Assembly: GCA_013152085.1 (NCBI GenBank)
Contig: JAADHC010000072.1
Coordinates: 148,343 to 212,342, forward strand
Direction: 5' to 3'
Length of the DNA stretch: 64,000 nucleotides
DNA from: Chlorobiota bacterium
GTDB taxonomy: Bacteria; Bacteroidota; Bacteroidia; Bacteroidales; VadinHA17
Part shown: in pieces, positions 19,785-28,830 of the stretch
Layout of the letters: every line of letters starts with the position of its first letter
Numbering within the stretch: position 1 is the stretch's first letter
Notes under the pieces: model-generated
Told to the model about the DNA's origin: nothing
Seen by the model: only the letters and a program-made list of their open reading frames with translations
Database searches by the model: none
Translations under genes and position numbers: made by a program

Positions 19785-20209
19785 GTCCTTTACAGGGCAA
19801 GTTTTGTCCTGACATCAGGCATCCCTATCAGGTGCTCAATCTTGTTATGGCCATCCTTCTGGGATTGGTTTTTATCTATGCAGCTATCTTTTCCGTTACA
19901 AAGGATAATCATCCTGTACCCTCTGTATACAATAAGATGATGCTCCGGCCATCACCGACAACAGGTCTTTCGCGCAGTTTCTCCGCTATGGTCCGTGGAG
20001 ATTTTGCAATGGCCGGGAAATGGAATCCCTACGGCCCCAGAATATTTATGTTTTTTTTCCTGGAGATGATTATGAGGGGGGTGGCTTTTGCCATATTATG
20101 CAAACGGATCGTTCCTGTAAAAACAATGATGACGATTGATGTTATACTTACGGTGGTTCTGTTTGTTACTGCCTATGGGAAGCTGCTTTTTTTCTGGAAT
20201 TATTTTTAA
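19781..20209 (+). CDS. DUF2752-like small membrane protein
   Basis: This is a 142-residue protein with three predicted membrane helices (near 17-38, 87-105 and 115-137). The loop PSPTTGLSRSFSAMVRGDFAMAGKWNPYG resembles the DUF2752 signature (CPxxGxTRAxxxxxxGxxxxAxxxNPxG), but the two family cysteine/threonine positions are replaced, so assignment is tentative and any metal or thiol function may be lost. It is the last gene of the overlapping set starting at 18731. The function is unknown. Confidence 0.55.
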   Translation: MSPLQGKFCPDIRHPYQVLNLVMAILLGLVFIYAAIFSVTKDNHPVPSVYNKMMLRPSPTTGLSRSFSAMVRGDFAMAGKWNPYGPRIFMFFFLEMIMRGVAFAILCKRIVPVKTMMTIDVILTVVLFVTAYGKLLFFWNYF

Positions 20210-20229
20210 CCGGTGAATTATCCTGAAGA

Positions 20230-21090
20230 TTAATATTTCTGCTGTAATCCTGTAATTTCTTCCAGAGTGAGGAATGTTCCGGCACGTATCCCTTTTGGTG
20301 TATCGGTGAGCAGGCAGCACTCATGAAAAATGTCGTGTTCAAAAAAGAGAATGTATTGATGCTCTAGTGCTTCTTTTAAAAAGGTTTCCTTTTCAGCAAT
20401 TGTTACCAGGGGTTCCACATCATAACTCATGTTGTAAACCAGGGGAATATGGGCGTATGAAGGAATCAGATCGGCAGTAAAGACAATGGTTTTATCCTCG
20501 TAATGGATAAACGGAATGATCTGCCCGCAGGTATGTCCATTGAATATGCGAACCTCAAAACCGGGAGCCAGATGTGTATCTTCTTCAACAAACTGTATTT
20601 GCCCGCTGTCCATTATGGGGATCAGGTTTTCCTCGAGGAAGGCATCCTTTTCCCGCAGATTGGGATTTATAGCCCATTCCCAATGGCTGCGGGAAATCCA
20701 GTAGGTGGCGTTGGGAAATACGGTTTCAAAACCAGACCGGTTTGCATTATAGCGAATGCCTCCGCCACAATGATCTGCATGAAGATGTGTCAGTACCATA
20801 TCGGTAATATCTTCAGGCCGGTACCCTGCTTTTGCCAGACCGCCATCCAGTCCGTCACCACCATTCAGGTAGACATAACTAAAATATTTTTCATCCTGTT
20901 TGTTCCCATATCCGTTATCTACCAGAATCCTTCGTTCACCGGTATCGACAAGGATGGATCTCAGTGCCCAGTTACATAGATTGTTTTCATCTGCAGGATA
21001 TACCTTCTGCCAAAGCATTTTGGGAACAACGCCAAACATAGCGCCACCATCAATCTTGAAATTGGAAATATGTACAGAAAATACTTTCAT
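20230..21090 (-). CDS. MBL-fold metallo-hydrolase (lactonase/quorum-quenching-like group)
   Basis: This 286-residue cytoplasmic metallo-beta-lactamase-fold hydrolase has the zinc motif VLTHLHADHCGG (about 107-118), the later His in FNGHTCGQ (about 176-183), the bridging Asp in FTADLIPSYAHIP, and a final FFEHD metal His. The layout (long N-terminus with VDNGYGNKQDEKYFSY, HTxGQ) resembles AHL-lactonase-like proteins of the YtnP/AiiA group. The substrate cannot be deduced. It is a monocistronic unit on the strand opposite its neighbours. Confidence 0.8.
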   Translation of the reverse strand: MKVFSVHISNFKIDGGAMFGVVPKMLWQKVYPADENNLCNWALRSILVDTGERRILVDNGYGNKQDEKYFSYVYLNGGDGLDGGLAKAGYRPEDITDMVLTHLHADHCGGGIRYNANRSGFETVFPNATYWISRSHWEWAINPNLREKDAFLEENLIPIMDSGQIQFVEEDTHLAPGFEVRIFNGHTCGQIIPFIHYEDKTIVFTADLIPSYAHIPLVYNMSYDVEPLVTIAEKETFLKEALEHQYILFFEHDIFHECCLLTDTPKGIRAGTFLTLEEITGLQQKY

Positions 21091-21110
21091 AACATGAACG
21101 GTTTATTTCG

Positions 21111-21118
21111 CAAAGATA
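21111..21118 (-). promoter_or_regulatory. -7 box of the MBL-fold gene
   Basis: Minus-strand TATCTTTG is a perfect TAnnTTTG box 20 nt before the ATG at 21090. Confidence 0.5.
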
Positions 21119-21175
21119 TAATTTCCCGGATGGTTTGGTACCATAACGGAGGAAATGCGGGAAGTGAAAAATATG

Positions 21176-21183
21176 TACTTTTG
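21176..21183 (+). promoter_or_regulatory. -7 box of zupT
   Basis: TACTTTTG matches TAnnTTTG only 11 nt before the first zupT ATG (21194). The leader would be very short, and the second in-frame ATG at 21203 may be the true start. Confidence 0.5.
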
Positions 21184-21193
21184 AGCTTTAATA

Positions 21194-22018
21194 ATGTACT
21201 GTATGGATGTTGATCTGCATACTATTTTGGTGGCTTTCGGTCTGACACTGTTTGCCGGGTTATCTACAGGGATTGGAAGTGCCATTGCTTTTTTTGCCAA
21301 GCGTACGAATACCAAGTTCCTGTCTGTCTCACTGGGCTTTTCTGCCGGTGTGATGATTTATGTTTCGTTTGTTGAAATTATCCGGAAAGCCAATGATGAG
21401 TTGGTGAACATATTAGGCTTGCGCGGAGGATGGTGGGTAACCGTTGCTGCATTTTTCGGGGGGATTCTTTTGATTGCCCTGATCGATAAACTGATTCCGG
21501 AGATTGAAAACCCGCATGAAATGCACCGTGTTGAGGAAATGGGAAATAACAAGCAAACCACGAACAATCCACTGATGCGCATGGGATTGTTTACGGCGTT
21601 GGCTATTGGCATACATAATTTTCCGGAGGGTCTGGCTACTTTTACGGCAGCCCTTACCAATCCCTCTTTGGGGATTGCTATTGCTGTGGCCATTGCTATC
21701 CATAATGTCCCTGAGGGTATTGCCGTTTCCGTTCCTGTCTATTATGCTACAGGGAACAAGAAAAAAGCTTTTTGGCTTTCTTTTTTATCCGGACTATCTG
21801 AACCGGTCGGGGCGTTGGTGGGTTTTCTCATCCTTATGCCCATCATGAATGAAGTAGTCTTCGGCATTTTATTTGCTGCGGTAGCCGGAATTATGATTTA
21901 TATTTCCCTGGACGAATTGCTTCCGGCTGCCCGTGAGTATGGCGAGCATCACTTAGCAATCTACGGTTTGATTAGCGGTATGGCGGTGATGGCAATCAGT
22001 CTTTTGCTGTTTTTATAA
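21194..22018 (+). CDS. zupT: ZIP-family divalent metal (zinc) transporter
   Basis: ZupT imports zinc and other divalent metals across the inner membrane. The 274-residue protein has eight predicted helices. The metal-site helices [17 protein letters not shown] (TM4) and [17 protein letters not shown] (TM5) carry the characteristic HNxPEG twice; the helix containing [14 protein letters not shown] follows. A short His-poor loop ([17 protein letters not shown]) lies between TM3 and TM4. It is a single gene with a promoter almost touching the start codon. The start could be 21203. Confidence 0.92.
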   Translation: MYCMDVDLHTILVAFGLTLFAGLSTGIGSAIAFFAKRTNTKFLSVSLGFSAGVMIYVSFVEIIRKANDELVNILGLRGGWWVTVAAFFGGILLIALIDKLIPEIENPHEMHRVEEMGNNKQTTNNPLMRMGLFTALAIGIHNFPEGLATFTAALTNPSLGIAIAVAIAIHNVPEGIAVSVPVYYATGNKKKAFWLSFLSGLSEPVGALVGFLILMPIMNEVVFGILFAAVAGIMIYISLDELLPAAREYGEHHLAIYGLISGMAVMAISLLLFL

Positions 22019-22028
22019 AACCCGTAAT

Positions 22029-23180
22029 TCATTTCCATTGATTCTTCTCCTCAGATTTGCTTTGTGTGTTAAGCAAGCCGGCTATACCCGTAAAAACTGA
22101 TATGAGAACATACCAGGGATAAATGATCTGGGCAGGAATGAAATACTTTAGCAGATCCTTCCTGTTAAAAAAAATAGCAACCCTCTTTAGTAAAATCAGA
22201 TCCGGCCAGGATTTCATGAGATACATGATCAGCGTGATTGCTAACCAGAAGATATTGAAAAAAGAAAGCAGGGTTAATCCTGCAATAGCAACATTCATCA
22301 GAAAAATCCTTATGGCCTGGGTGTAGGTTGACAAGTCCCTGAAATAGACCGATTTGCCTGCCCAGCGTCCCCGTTGACGGAAAAATGAACGGAGGTTGTT
22401 CGTAGGAAATATGAGTACTGCGACAGCTTTATTTTTGATAAATTTTATCGCTTCCGGTTTTAATGTTTTCAAATGATGAAGTAAAAATACATCATCACCA
22501 CTGGTTACGGATTTTAAAAACGGATCGGACAAACCTGTGATCAGTGATTTGCGATAGGCCATATTTGCTCCGCTGCAAAAGACAGGATTTCCGGTACCGA
22601 AAGCCCCGATACCAACTGCTGTTAAACTGAGATGTTCGAGGGCCTGCAGGTGATCAAGAAAACGGGTTCCCGGATGCATGATTACCGGTCCTGCGATCAT
22701 CCCGGCTTTTGTTTCTCCGGAAAATGATACCATAATCCTTATCCACTGATTGCCGGGGATGGTGTCAGCATCGGTCTGCAGAATTAACTTTCCTGACGAA
22801 AGGCGGATGCCTGTTAACAATGCATCCTTTTTTCCGCTTCCGTCATTGTGAATAAGGCGGAACCTCGGATCTTCACCGGTTGCATTAAGAATGATACTTT
22901 CAGAAGCATCGGTTGAATGATCATTAACCAGGAGGAACTCGATAAACCCGGGTGGATATTGTTGTGCCGATAGTGCTGCGATCAGTTTTGGAAGATTTGA
23001 AGCTTCATTCCGGAAAGGAATGATCACAGATACCGGCTCGTTTTCTTCGGAATTTCCGGTATCAAAGGGATCAACCTTATCCCATCCGGAGATATATTTA
23101 CCGATCAGGAAAAGATATGAAATCCCGGTAAGGAGGAGGACGAGAAAAACGGGAATGATTATGGGGTTTACATAACTCAT
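22029..23180 (-). CDS. Membrane-anchored glycosyltransferase family 2
   Basis: The 383-residue processive-type GT2 enzyme has an N-terminal membrane helix (PIIIPVFLVLLLTGISYLFL), a catalytic GT-A domain (VSVIIPFRNEASNLP; NDHSTDAS; the DxD-type QTDADTIPG; GDDVFLL; QRGRWAGKS as the QxxRW acceptor motif) and three to four C-terminal helices. Donor and acceptor sugars are not predictable. It is 51 nt downstream of the acetyltransferase that follows carB, so it may be the third gene of that transcript. Confidence 0.85.
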   Translation of the reverse strand: MSYVNPIIIPVFLVLLLTGISYLFLIGKYISGWDKVDPFDTGNSEENEPVSVIIPFRNEASNLPKLIAALSAQQYPPGFIEFLLVNDHSTDASESIILNATGEDPRFRLIHNDGSGKKDALLTGIRLSSGKLILQTDADTIPGNQWIRIMVSFSGETKAGMIAGPVIMHPGTRFLDHLQALEHLSLTAVGIGAFGTGNPVFCSGANMAYRKSLITGLSDPFLKSVTSGDDVFLLHHLKTLKPEAIKFIKNKAVAVLIFPTNNLRSFFRQRGRWAGKSVYFRDLSTYTQAIRIFLMNVAIAGLTLLSFFNIFWLAITLIMYLMKSWPDLILLKRVAIFFNRKDLLKYFIPAQIIYPWYVLISVFTGIAGLLNTQSKSEEKNQWK

Positions 23181-23231
23181 TTCCTACGTTAAAATTTTAT
23201 TCACTTTGCTTATGAGATCGCTTCGCTAAGT

Positions 23232-23687
23232 CTATGTTCGTTTCATCCATTCAAACAATGCATAATGATCACCATCCATTCCCAGATGTTTATACACCTG
23301 TTGTGCCTGTATATTGGATTTGTCGACATACAGACGGATTCCCATCAGGGATTCATCTTCTGCAACCATGTTTTGGATGTGTTCATACATTCGACGAAAC
23401 ACGCCTTTTTGACGATATGCAGGGAGTACGTAAACCGATTGCAGCCAGCAGACAGTGCCATTGCGCCAATCGCTCCATTCATAGGTTACGAGTGAAGAGG
23501 CAATGACTTCCCCTTCACTTTCAGCTACAAAATACCGGCCCATATCCGGTTTTGCAAATAGCTGTTTTACCCCATGAGTAACCGTTTTGGTATTGAGGAC
23601 AATTCCTTCTGTTTCTTTGGCCATAAGGATTTGGAAGTTTACAATGGCCTTATAATCCAGGGGGCCGGCATCACGAACACGGATCAT
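23232..23687 (-). CDS. GNAT-family N-acetyltransferase
   Basis: This is a 151-residue acetyl-CoA-dependent acetyltransferase: N-terminal IRVRDAGPLDYKAIVNFQ, the beta4 segment VCWLQSVYVLPAYRQKGVFRRMYEHI containing the R/QxxGxG/A-type CoA loop (YRQKGVF), and C-terminal VDKSNIQAQQVYKHLGM. The substrate is unknown. It starts 8 nt after the carB stop, so it is transcribed with carB, although no functional link with pyrimidine or arginine synthesis is obvious. Confidence 0.82.
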   Translation of the reverse strand: MIRVRDAGPLDYKAIVNFQILMAKETEGIVLNTKTVTHGVKQLFAKPDMGRYFVAESEGEVIASSLVTYEWSDWRNGTVCWLQSVYVLPAYRQKGVFRRMYEHIQNMVAEDESLMGIRLYVDKSNIQAQQVYKHLGMDGDHYALFEWMKRT

Positions 23688-23695
23688 TTTTTGTA

Positions 23696-26600
23696 TTATT
23701 TATATTCATCCCAGGCCTTTACCTGGATGTCATTCCTTTTGATCTGGCAAAAGGCCAGTATAAAAGCACTTGCCAGACGGGCATTTGTGATTAGCGGGAT
23801 ATTAAAATCCACTGCATTTCGACGGATCATATAATCGTTATCCAATTCGTTTTTTGTAAGGTTCTTGGGGATATTAACGACCAGGTCAACAGTCCCGTTT
23901 TTAACCAGATCCAGGGTATTGGGGCGTTTTTTTTCATCAGGCCAGTAGGCAAGGGTGGTCGGAATATTATGATGGTCATAGAATTTCTTTGTTCCGCGCG
24001 TAGCATAAAGCCTGTATCCTTTATCAAGCAGGGCCCGGGCACTATTGATCAGTTCAACTTTAGAACGGACAGGCCCGGTGGACAGGAGAATGGCTTTTTC
24101 CGGAATGTGATAACCTACCGATAACATGGATTTCAGGATGCCTTCGTAAAAATCGTCACCGATACAACCTACCTCCCCCGTTGAAGACATATCAACACCC
24201 AGAATCGGATCGGTCTGCTGGAGCCTGGAAAAAGAAAACTGCGGAGCTTTAACCCCAACATAATCGAGATCAAAGATCGATTTATTTAATGGTTCCACAT
24301 TTTCGCCCAGCAGGATGCGTGTAGCCAGATGAATCAGGTTGACCTTAAGAACCTTCGATACAAAAGGCATACTCCGGGAGGCCCTCAGATTGCATTCAAT
24401 GACCTTAACATTATTGTCCTTGGCAAGAAACTGGATATTAAAAGGCCCCGAGATATTGAGTTCGGCAGCTATTTGCCGGGCAATACGTTTGATGCGGCGA
24501 ATGGTTTCAAAATAAATTTTCTGAGGGGGAAAAACCATAGTGGCATCACCGGAATGAACACCGGCAAATTCCACATGTTCTGAAATGGCATAAGCAACCA
24601 TTTCCCCTTTCCCGGCCACGGCATCGATCTCAATTTCTTTGGCTTCCTGTATAAATTCAGATACAACTACCGGATATTGTTTGGAAACTTCAGCTGCCAG
24701 TTTGAGAAAATGACCAAGTTCTTCCCGGTTCGATACCACATTCATGGCAGCGCCTGAAAGCACATACGAAGGCCTGATCAATACGGGAAATCCTATGTCG
24801 TCAACGAACTCATGAATGTCTTCAATGTTTGTCAGTTCCCGCCAGCGGGGCTGATCAATTCCCAGCCGGTCAAGCATGGAAGAAAATTTGTGCCGGTTTT
24901 CAGCATGATCAATTGAATCAGGGGATGTTCCCATGATATCGGCGCCGTTTTCCCTGAGCCTGACAGCAAGATTGTTTGGAATTTGACCGCCCATCGAAAC
25001 AATGACCCCTTCCGGATTTTCAAGCTCATAAATATCCAATACCCTTTCCAGGGACAATTCGTCAAAATAGAGACGGTCCGATATGTCATAATCAGTGCTT
25101 ACCGTCTCAGGATTATAATTGATCATTATCGTTTGGAAGCCTTTGTTTTTTACGGTTTGAAGCGCATTGACACTACACCAGTCAAATTCGACGCTGCTTC
25201 CGATACGGTATGCTCCGGACCCAAGAATAATTACGGAATTGCGTTTTTTGTTAAAAGAGATATCATGTTCTGTAGCGCTGTAGGTCAGATAAAGATAATT
25301 GGTTTGTGCCGGATATTCAGCAGCCAGCGTGTCAATTTGCTTAACAAAGGGGACAATTCCTTTCTTTTTGCGGTGATTCCTGATGCGGATCAGATCATCA
25401 GCAATACGGTTAACAGGAGATTTAAGTACAAAACGGGCAATCTGAAAATCAGAAAAACCAAGGATCTTTGCTTCAAGCAGTGTCTGATCAGATAGCCCGG
25501 AGAGGCTGCCAAAAGAACTGAGAGTGTTTTTCAAAGCTACGATGTTCCGGAGTTTATACAAAAACCACTTGTCTATTCTTGTCAGGTTATGGATTTCATC
25601 TACCGGGAATCCTTTTTCAAGAGCATCAGCGATAACAAAAATACGCATGTCGGTAGGTTCTGCCAGTTCTTTTTCAACCGGTTCGAAGGTGAGTCCCCTG
25701 TTGCCGACAAAACCATGCATGCCCTGACCGATCATTCTCAATCCTTTCTGAATGGCTTCTTCAAAAGTTCGTCCGATGGACATAACTTCACCCACACTTT
25801 TCATACTGCTGCCGATCAAATGGGAGACGCCTTCAAATTTATTCAGGTCCCAGCGCGGAATTTTACAGACAATGTAATCCAGTGCCGGTTCAAAAAACGC
25901 CGAAGTAGTTTTCGTAACGGCATTTTTCAGCTCGGGAAGGCCATACCCGAGGGCAAGTTTGGCAGCTATAAAAGCCAATGGATAGCCGGTGGCTTTTGAA
26001 GCCAGTGCACTGGAGCGGGATAGCCGTGCATTTACTTCAATTACCCGGTAATCCTCCGATTCAGGATCAAGAGCATACTGAATATTACATTCTCCGACAA
26101 TGCCGATGTGGCGGATCACACGGATAGAAAGCTCGCGAAGTTTGTGGTATTCACTGTTTGTAAGTGTCTGTGAAGGTGCAACAACAATACTTTCACCGGT
26201 ATGTATACCCAGGGGATCAAAATTTTCCATATTACATACCGTAATACAGTTATCAAATGCATCCCTGACCACTTCATATTCCACCTCCTTCCAACCTTTG
26301 AGTGACTCTTCCACAAGGATCTGGTCAGTATAGGAAAAGGCTTTTGATGCCTGAATTTCAAGTTCTTCCTGTTCTGAACAAAAAGCACTACCCTGTCCCC
26401 CAAGCGTATAAGCAGAACGTATAATAACAGGGTATCCCAATGTTGCGGCAGCTTTCAGGGCATCACTAACATTGGTGACGGCCACACTCCGGGGGGTTTT
26501 TATTTCGATCTCATTAAGCTTTTCTATAAACAATTCCCGGTCTTCGGTATCCATAATGGCCTGTACAGGAGTTCCCAATACACGGACATGATATTTTTCG

Positions 26601-26917
26601 AGAATACCATCTCGATGGATTTCAATACCGCAGTTTAATGCCGTCTGACCGCCGAATGACAACAAAATTCCATCCGGTTTCTCCCGCGCAATAACCTGCT
26701 CAACAAACCATGGCATAATCGGTACAAAATAGATTCTGTCCGCAATCTCTTCCGATGTTTGTACCGTTGCAATGTTCGGGTTAATCAGTATGGTGCGGAT
26801 CCCTTCTTCACGCAGCGCTTTTAGAGCCTGAGAACCGGAATAATCAAATTCTCCGGCTTCACCGATTTTCAATGCTCCCGAACCTAACAGAACCACTTTT
26901 TTAATCGATTTATCCAT
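23696..26917 (-). CDS. carB: Carbamoyl-phosphate synthase, large subunit
   Basis: CarB makes carbamoyl phosphate from ammonia (delivered by CarA), bicarbonate and two ATP, feeding both arginine and pyrimidines. The 1073-residue protein has two homologous halves. The first has GSGALKIGEAGEFDYSGSQA and the ATP-grasp motif GGQGSAFC; the second has GSGAYRIGSSVEFDWCSVNA and SGAAMNVV. An MGS-like allosteric domain is C-terminal (LLSTGPVRSK onward). The upstream TTG frame start (26956) lies in the promoter, so the ATG at 26917 is chosen. carA is about 7 kb away beyond the divergent arg operon. Region 26954-27043 probably controls both directions. Confidence 0.96.
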   Translation of the reverse strand: MDKSIKKVVLLGSGALKIGEAGEFDYSGSQALKALREEGIRTILINPNIATVQTSEEIADRIYFVPIMPWFVEQVIAREKPDGILLSFGGQTALNCGIEIHRDGILEKYHVRVLGTPVQAIMDTEDRELFIEKLNEIEIKTPRSVAVTNVSDALKAAATLGYPVIIRSAYTLGGQGSAFCSEQEELEIQASKAFSYTDQILVEESLKGWKEVEYEVVRDAFDNCITVCNMENFDPLGIHTGESIVVAPSQTLTNSEYHKLRELSIRVIRHIGIVGECNIQYALDPESEDYRVIEVNARLSRSSALASKATGYPLAFIAAKLALGYGLPELKNAVTKTTSAFFEPALDYIVCKIPRWDLNKFEGVSHLIGSSMKSVGEVMSIGRTFEEAIQKGLRMIGQGMHGFVGNRGLTFEPVEKELAEPTDMRIFVIADALEKGFPVDEIHNLTRIDKWFLYKLRNIVALKNTLSSFGSLSGLSDQTLLEAKILGFSDFQIARFVLKSPVNRIADDLIRIRNHRKKKGIVPFVKQIDTLAAEYPAQTNYLYLTYSATEHDISFNKKRNSVIILGSGAYRIGSSVEFDWCSVNALQTVKNKGFQTIMINYNPETVSTDYDISDRLYFDELSLERVLDIYELENPEGVIVSMGGQIPNNLAVRLRENGADIMGTSPDSIDHAENRHKFSSMLDRLGIDQPRWRELTNIEDIHEFVDDIGFPVLIRPSYVLSGAAMNVVSNREELGHFLKLAAEVSKQYPVVVSEFIQEAKEIEIDAVAGKGEMVAYAISEHVEFAGVHSGDATMVFPPQKIYFETIRRIKRIARQIAAELNISGPFNIQFLAKDNNVKVIECNLRASRSMPFVSKVLKVNLIHLATRILLGENVEPLNKSIFDLDYVGVKAPQFSFSRLQQTDPILGVDMSSTGEVGCIGDDFYEGILKSMLSVGYHIPEKAILLSTGPVRSKVELINSARALLDKGYRLYATRGTKKFYDHHNIPTTLAYWPDEKKRPNTLDLVKNGTVDLVVNIPKNLTKNELDNDYMIRRNAVDFNIPLITNARLASAFILAFCQIKRNDIQVKAWDEYK

Positions 26918-26953
26918 AGATATTTTGTATGGCTTAATGATATAAAATTTGCT

Positions 26954-26961
26954 CAAAGATA
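26954..26961 (-). promoter_or_regulatory. -7 box of carB
   Basis: Minus-strand TATCTTTG is a perfect TAnnTTTG box. It overlaps the upstream TTG candidate start, so translation must begin at the ATG at 26917, after a leader of about 30 nt. Confidence 0.55.
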
Positions 26962-27008
26962 ATCACACCTGTAAAAAAAGACAGTGATTTGTTTTTTTTA
27001 ATCAATAA

Positions 27009-27043
27009 TGTATATATTTGCAACCATAATGCAAATATATACA
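27009..27043. promoter_or_regulatory. Paired ARG-box-like operator over the argR promoter
   Basis: Two 14-bp sequences, TGTATATATTTGCA (27009-27022) and its exact reverse complement TGCAAATATATACA (27030-27043), flank a 7-nt spacer. Each resembles the ARG box TGnATnnnnATnCA. The argR -7 box TATATTTG (27013-27020) lies inside the left box, with TTTG at 26988-26991. The second box ends 4 nt before the argR ATG. This is a plausible autoregulatory operator that may also repress carB on the other side. Confidence 0.72.
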
Positions 27044-27047
27044 AATT

Positions 27048-27536
27048 ATGAAAAACAAATCACTTCGGCTAACCAGAATCAGGGAAATGATACACGGGCA
27101 GGTGATTACCAGCCAGGAGCAGTTGTTGGGATTGTTATATAGAGAGGGTTATGACATCACCCAGGCAACGCTTTCCCGTGATTTGAAGTATTTGGGTGCC
27201 GGCCGCATTCCTGACGGAAGGGGGTCTTACCGGTATGTTTTATCGGCAACATCAAGGTCTGCTCCCGAAGAGACAACCGGTCCATTCAGCGCAGGTAGCG
27301 GTTTCCTGTCGATGGAATTTGCCAGGCAGTTGTTATTGATCCATACACTGCCCGGTTATGCCAGCACCCTGGCCATTGCCATAGACCAGGCAGGCAGGCC
27401 ACAAATTGCAGGTACCATTGCAGGTGATGATACTATTCTGTTGATTCCAAGGGATGGAATTACCGACCAGACCCTGAAAAAAGTGCTTATGGAAATTTTC
27501 CCGGAGTCAGCAGAAAAAATCAGCAGGAACCAATAA
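27048..27536 (+). CDS. argR: Arginine repressor ArgR
   Basis: ArgR is an arginine-responsive hexameric DNA-binding regulator of arginine genes. The 162-residue protein has an N-terminal winged helix-turn-helix (RLTRIREMIHGQVITSQEQL; recognition helix with QATLSRDLKYLG, about 37-48). Its C-terminal oligomerisation/arginine-binding domain contains HTLPGYASTLAIAID and the GTIAGDDTILLI motif (about 124-135), where the Asp pair contacts arginine. It is the first gene of the arg-pro operon, 30 nt before argG. Operator-like palindromes before it and before argG support local control. Confidence 0.93.
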   Translation: MKNKSLRLTRIREMIHGQVITSQEQLLGLLYREGYDITQATLSRDLKYLGAGRIPDGRGSYRYVLSATSRSAPEETTGPFSAGSGFLSMEFARQLLLIHTLPGYASTLAIAIDQAGRPQIAGTIAGDDTILLIPRDGITDQTLKKVLMEIFPESAEKISRNQ

Positions 27537-27550
27537 TGTAACTATATGCA
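27537..27550. promoter_or_regulatory. ARG-box-like site between argR and argG
   Basis: TGTAACTATATGCA matches the left argR box at 11 of 14 positions, including both conserved ends (TGTA, TGCA). It sits in the 30-nt gap between the argR stop and the argG ATG. Confidence 0.5.
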
Positions 27551-27566
27551 ATAAATTGTGAGAAAG

Positions 27567-28817
27567 ATGAAAAACGGAAAAATTATTTTAGCTTACAGTG
27601 GCGGGCTTGACACATCGATCATACTGAAATGGCTGATCGATCGCGGGAATGAAGTTATTGCCTATGTGGCAAATGTCGGACAGGAAGATGATTTTGAGGC
27701 GTGCAGGGAAAAGGCATTGAATATCGGTGCCAGCGACGTTGTTATTGATGATGTACGGGAACCGTTGGTAAGGGAGTTTATCTTTCCGGCTATACAGGCC
27801 AATGCTATCTATGAGAGCAGATATCTCCTGGGGACAGCTCTTGCCCGTCCGTTAATTGCCAAACGAATGATTGAAACGGCGAAGAAATTTAATGCCGGAG
27901 TCGTCTCTCATGGCGCTACGGGTAAGGGGAATGACCAGGTACGCTTTGAACTTTCATTTTATGCCTTAAATCCGGAGATCAAAATATATGCACCCTGGAA
28001 AGACAATATTTTTCTGCAGGAATTCAAGGGTCGTTCTGATCTGATCAGGTATGCTGAGAATTCGGGAATTCCCGTTAAAGCTACGATTGATAAACCTTAT
28101 AGTGAGGATGACAACCTTATGCATATCAGTCATGAAGCCGGTATTCTTGAGGATCCTGCGCTCAAACCTGATATTTCTGTTTATTCGAAAATTACGCATC
28201 CTTTTAAAGCCCCGGATAAACCCGATCCCATCGAAATTTCTTTTAAAGATGGTATCCCCATAGAATTGTATCACCCGGAAAGCGGACGGACAGAAACAGA
28301 ACCGCTGAAGTTGTTTCTGATGCTCAATGAACTTGGTTGTAAAAACGGTATCGGAATTCTGGATATGGTTGAAAACAGGTATGTCGGTATAAAATCAAGA
28401 GGGATTTATGAAACACCCGGAGGAGAGATTCTTTATCATGCCCACCGGGATATTGAGGGAATCGCCATGGACCGTGAAGTAATGCGACTCAGGAATATGC
28501 TGACACCTAAGTTTGCAGAACTTGTTTATTACGGTTTCTGGTTCAGTCCTGAAATGGATTTTCTGATGGCGGCTATCCGGAAAAGTCAGGAATTGATTGA
28601 CGGGAAAGTTTATCTGACGCTGTATAAGGGCAATGTCCTGATTGACGGACGCGAATCCCCCAGCTCACTTTATGATCAGGATTTGTCAAGTATGGATATC
28701 GAAGGTGGTTTTGATCAGACTGACAGCAAAGGATTTATTAAAATCAATGCGGTGAGGCTGATGGCTCACCATGCGATTGTAAGCAAACATAAAAAGAATC
28801 ATATATACAGTCTGTAA
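27567..28817 (+). CDS. argG: Argininosuccinate synthase
   Basis: ArgG condenses citrulline and aspartate with ATP to argininosuccinate. The 416-residue protein has the PP-loop AYSGGLDTS (about 8-16) and the family segments [18 protein letters not shown] and [13 protein letters not shown]. An upstream in-frame GTG (27558) exists, but the ATG at 27567 gives the usual N-terminus [13 protein letters not shown]. Sequence style is of the Bacteroidota branch. It is followed after 13 nt by proC. Confidence 0.95.
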   Translation: MKNGKIILAYSGGLDTSIILKWLIDRGNEVIAYVANVGQEDDFEACREKALNIGASDVVIDDVREPLVREFIFPAIQANAIYESRYLLGTALARPLIAKRMIETAKKFNAGVVSHGATGKGNDQVRFELSFYALNPEIKIYAPWKDNIFLQEFKGRSDLIRYAENSGIPVKATIDKPYSEDDNLMHISHEAGILEDPALKPDISVYSKITHPFKAPDKPDPIEISFKDGIPIELYHPESGRTETEPLKLFLMLNELGCKNGIGILDMVENRYVGIKSRGIYETPGGEILYHAHRDIEGIAMDREVMRLRNMLTPKFAELVYYGFWFSPEMDFLMAAIRKSQELIDGKVYLTLYKGNVLIDGRESPSSLYDQDLSSMDIEGGFDQTDSKGFIKINAVRLMAHHAIVSKHKKNHIYSL

Positions 28818-28830
28818 TAAAATAGATAAG

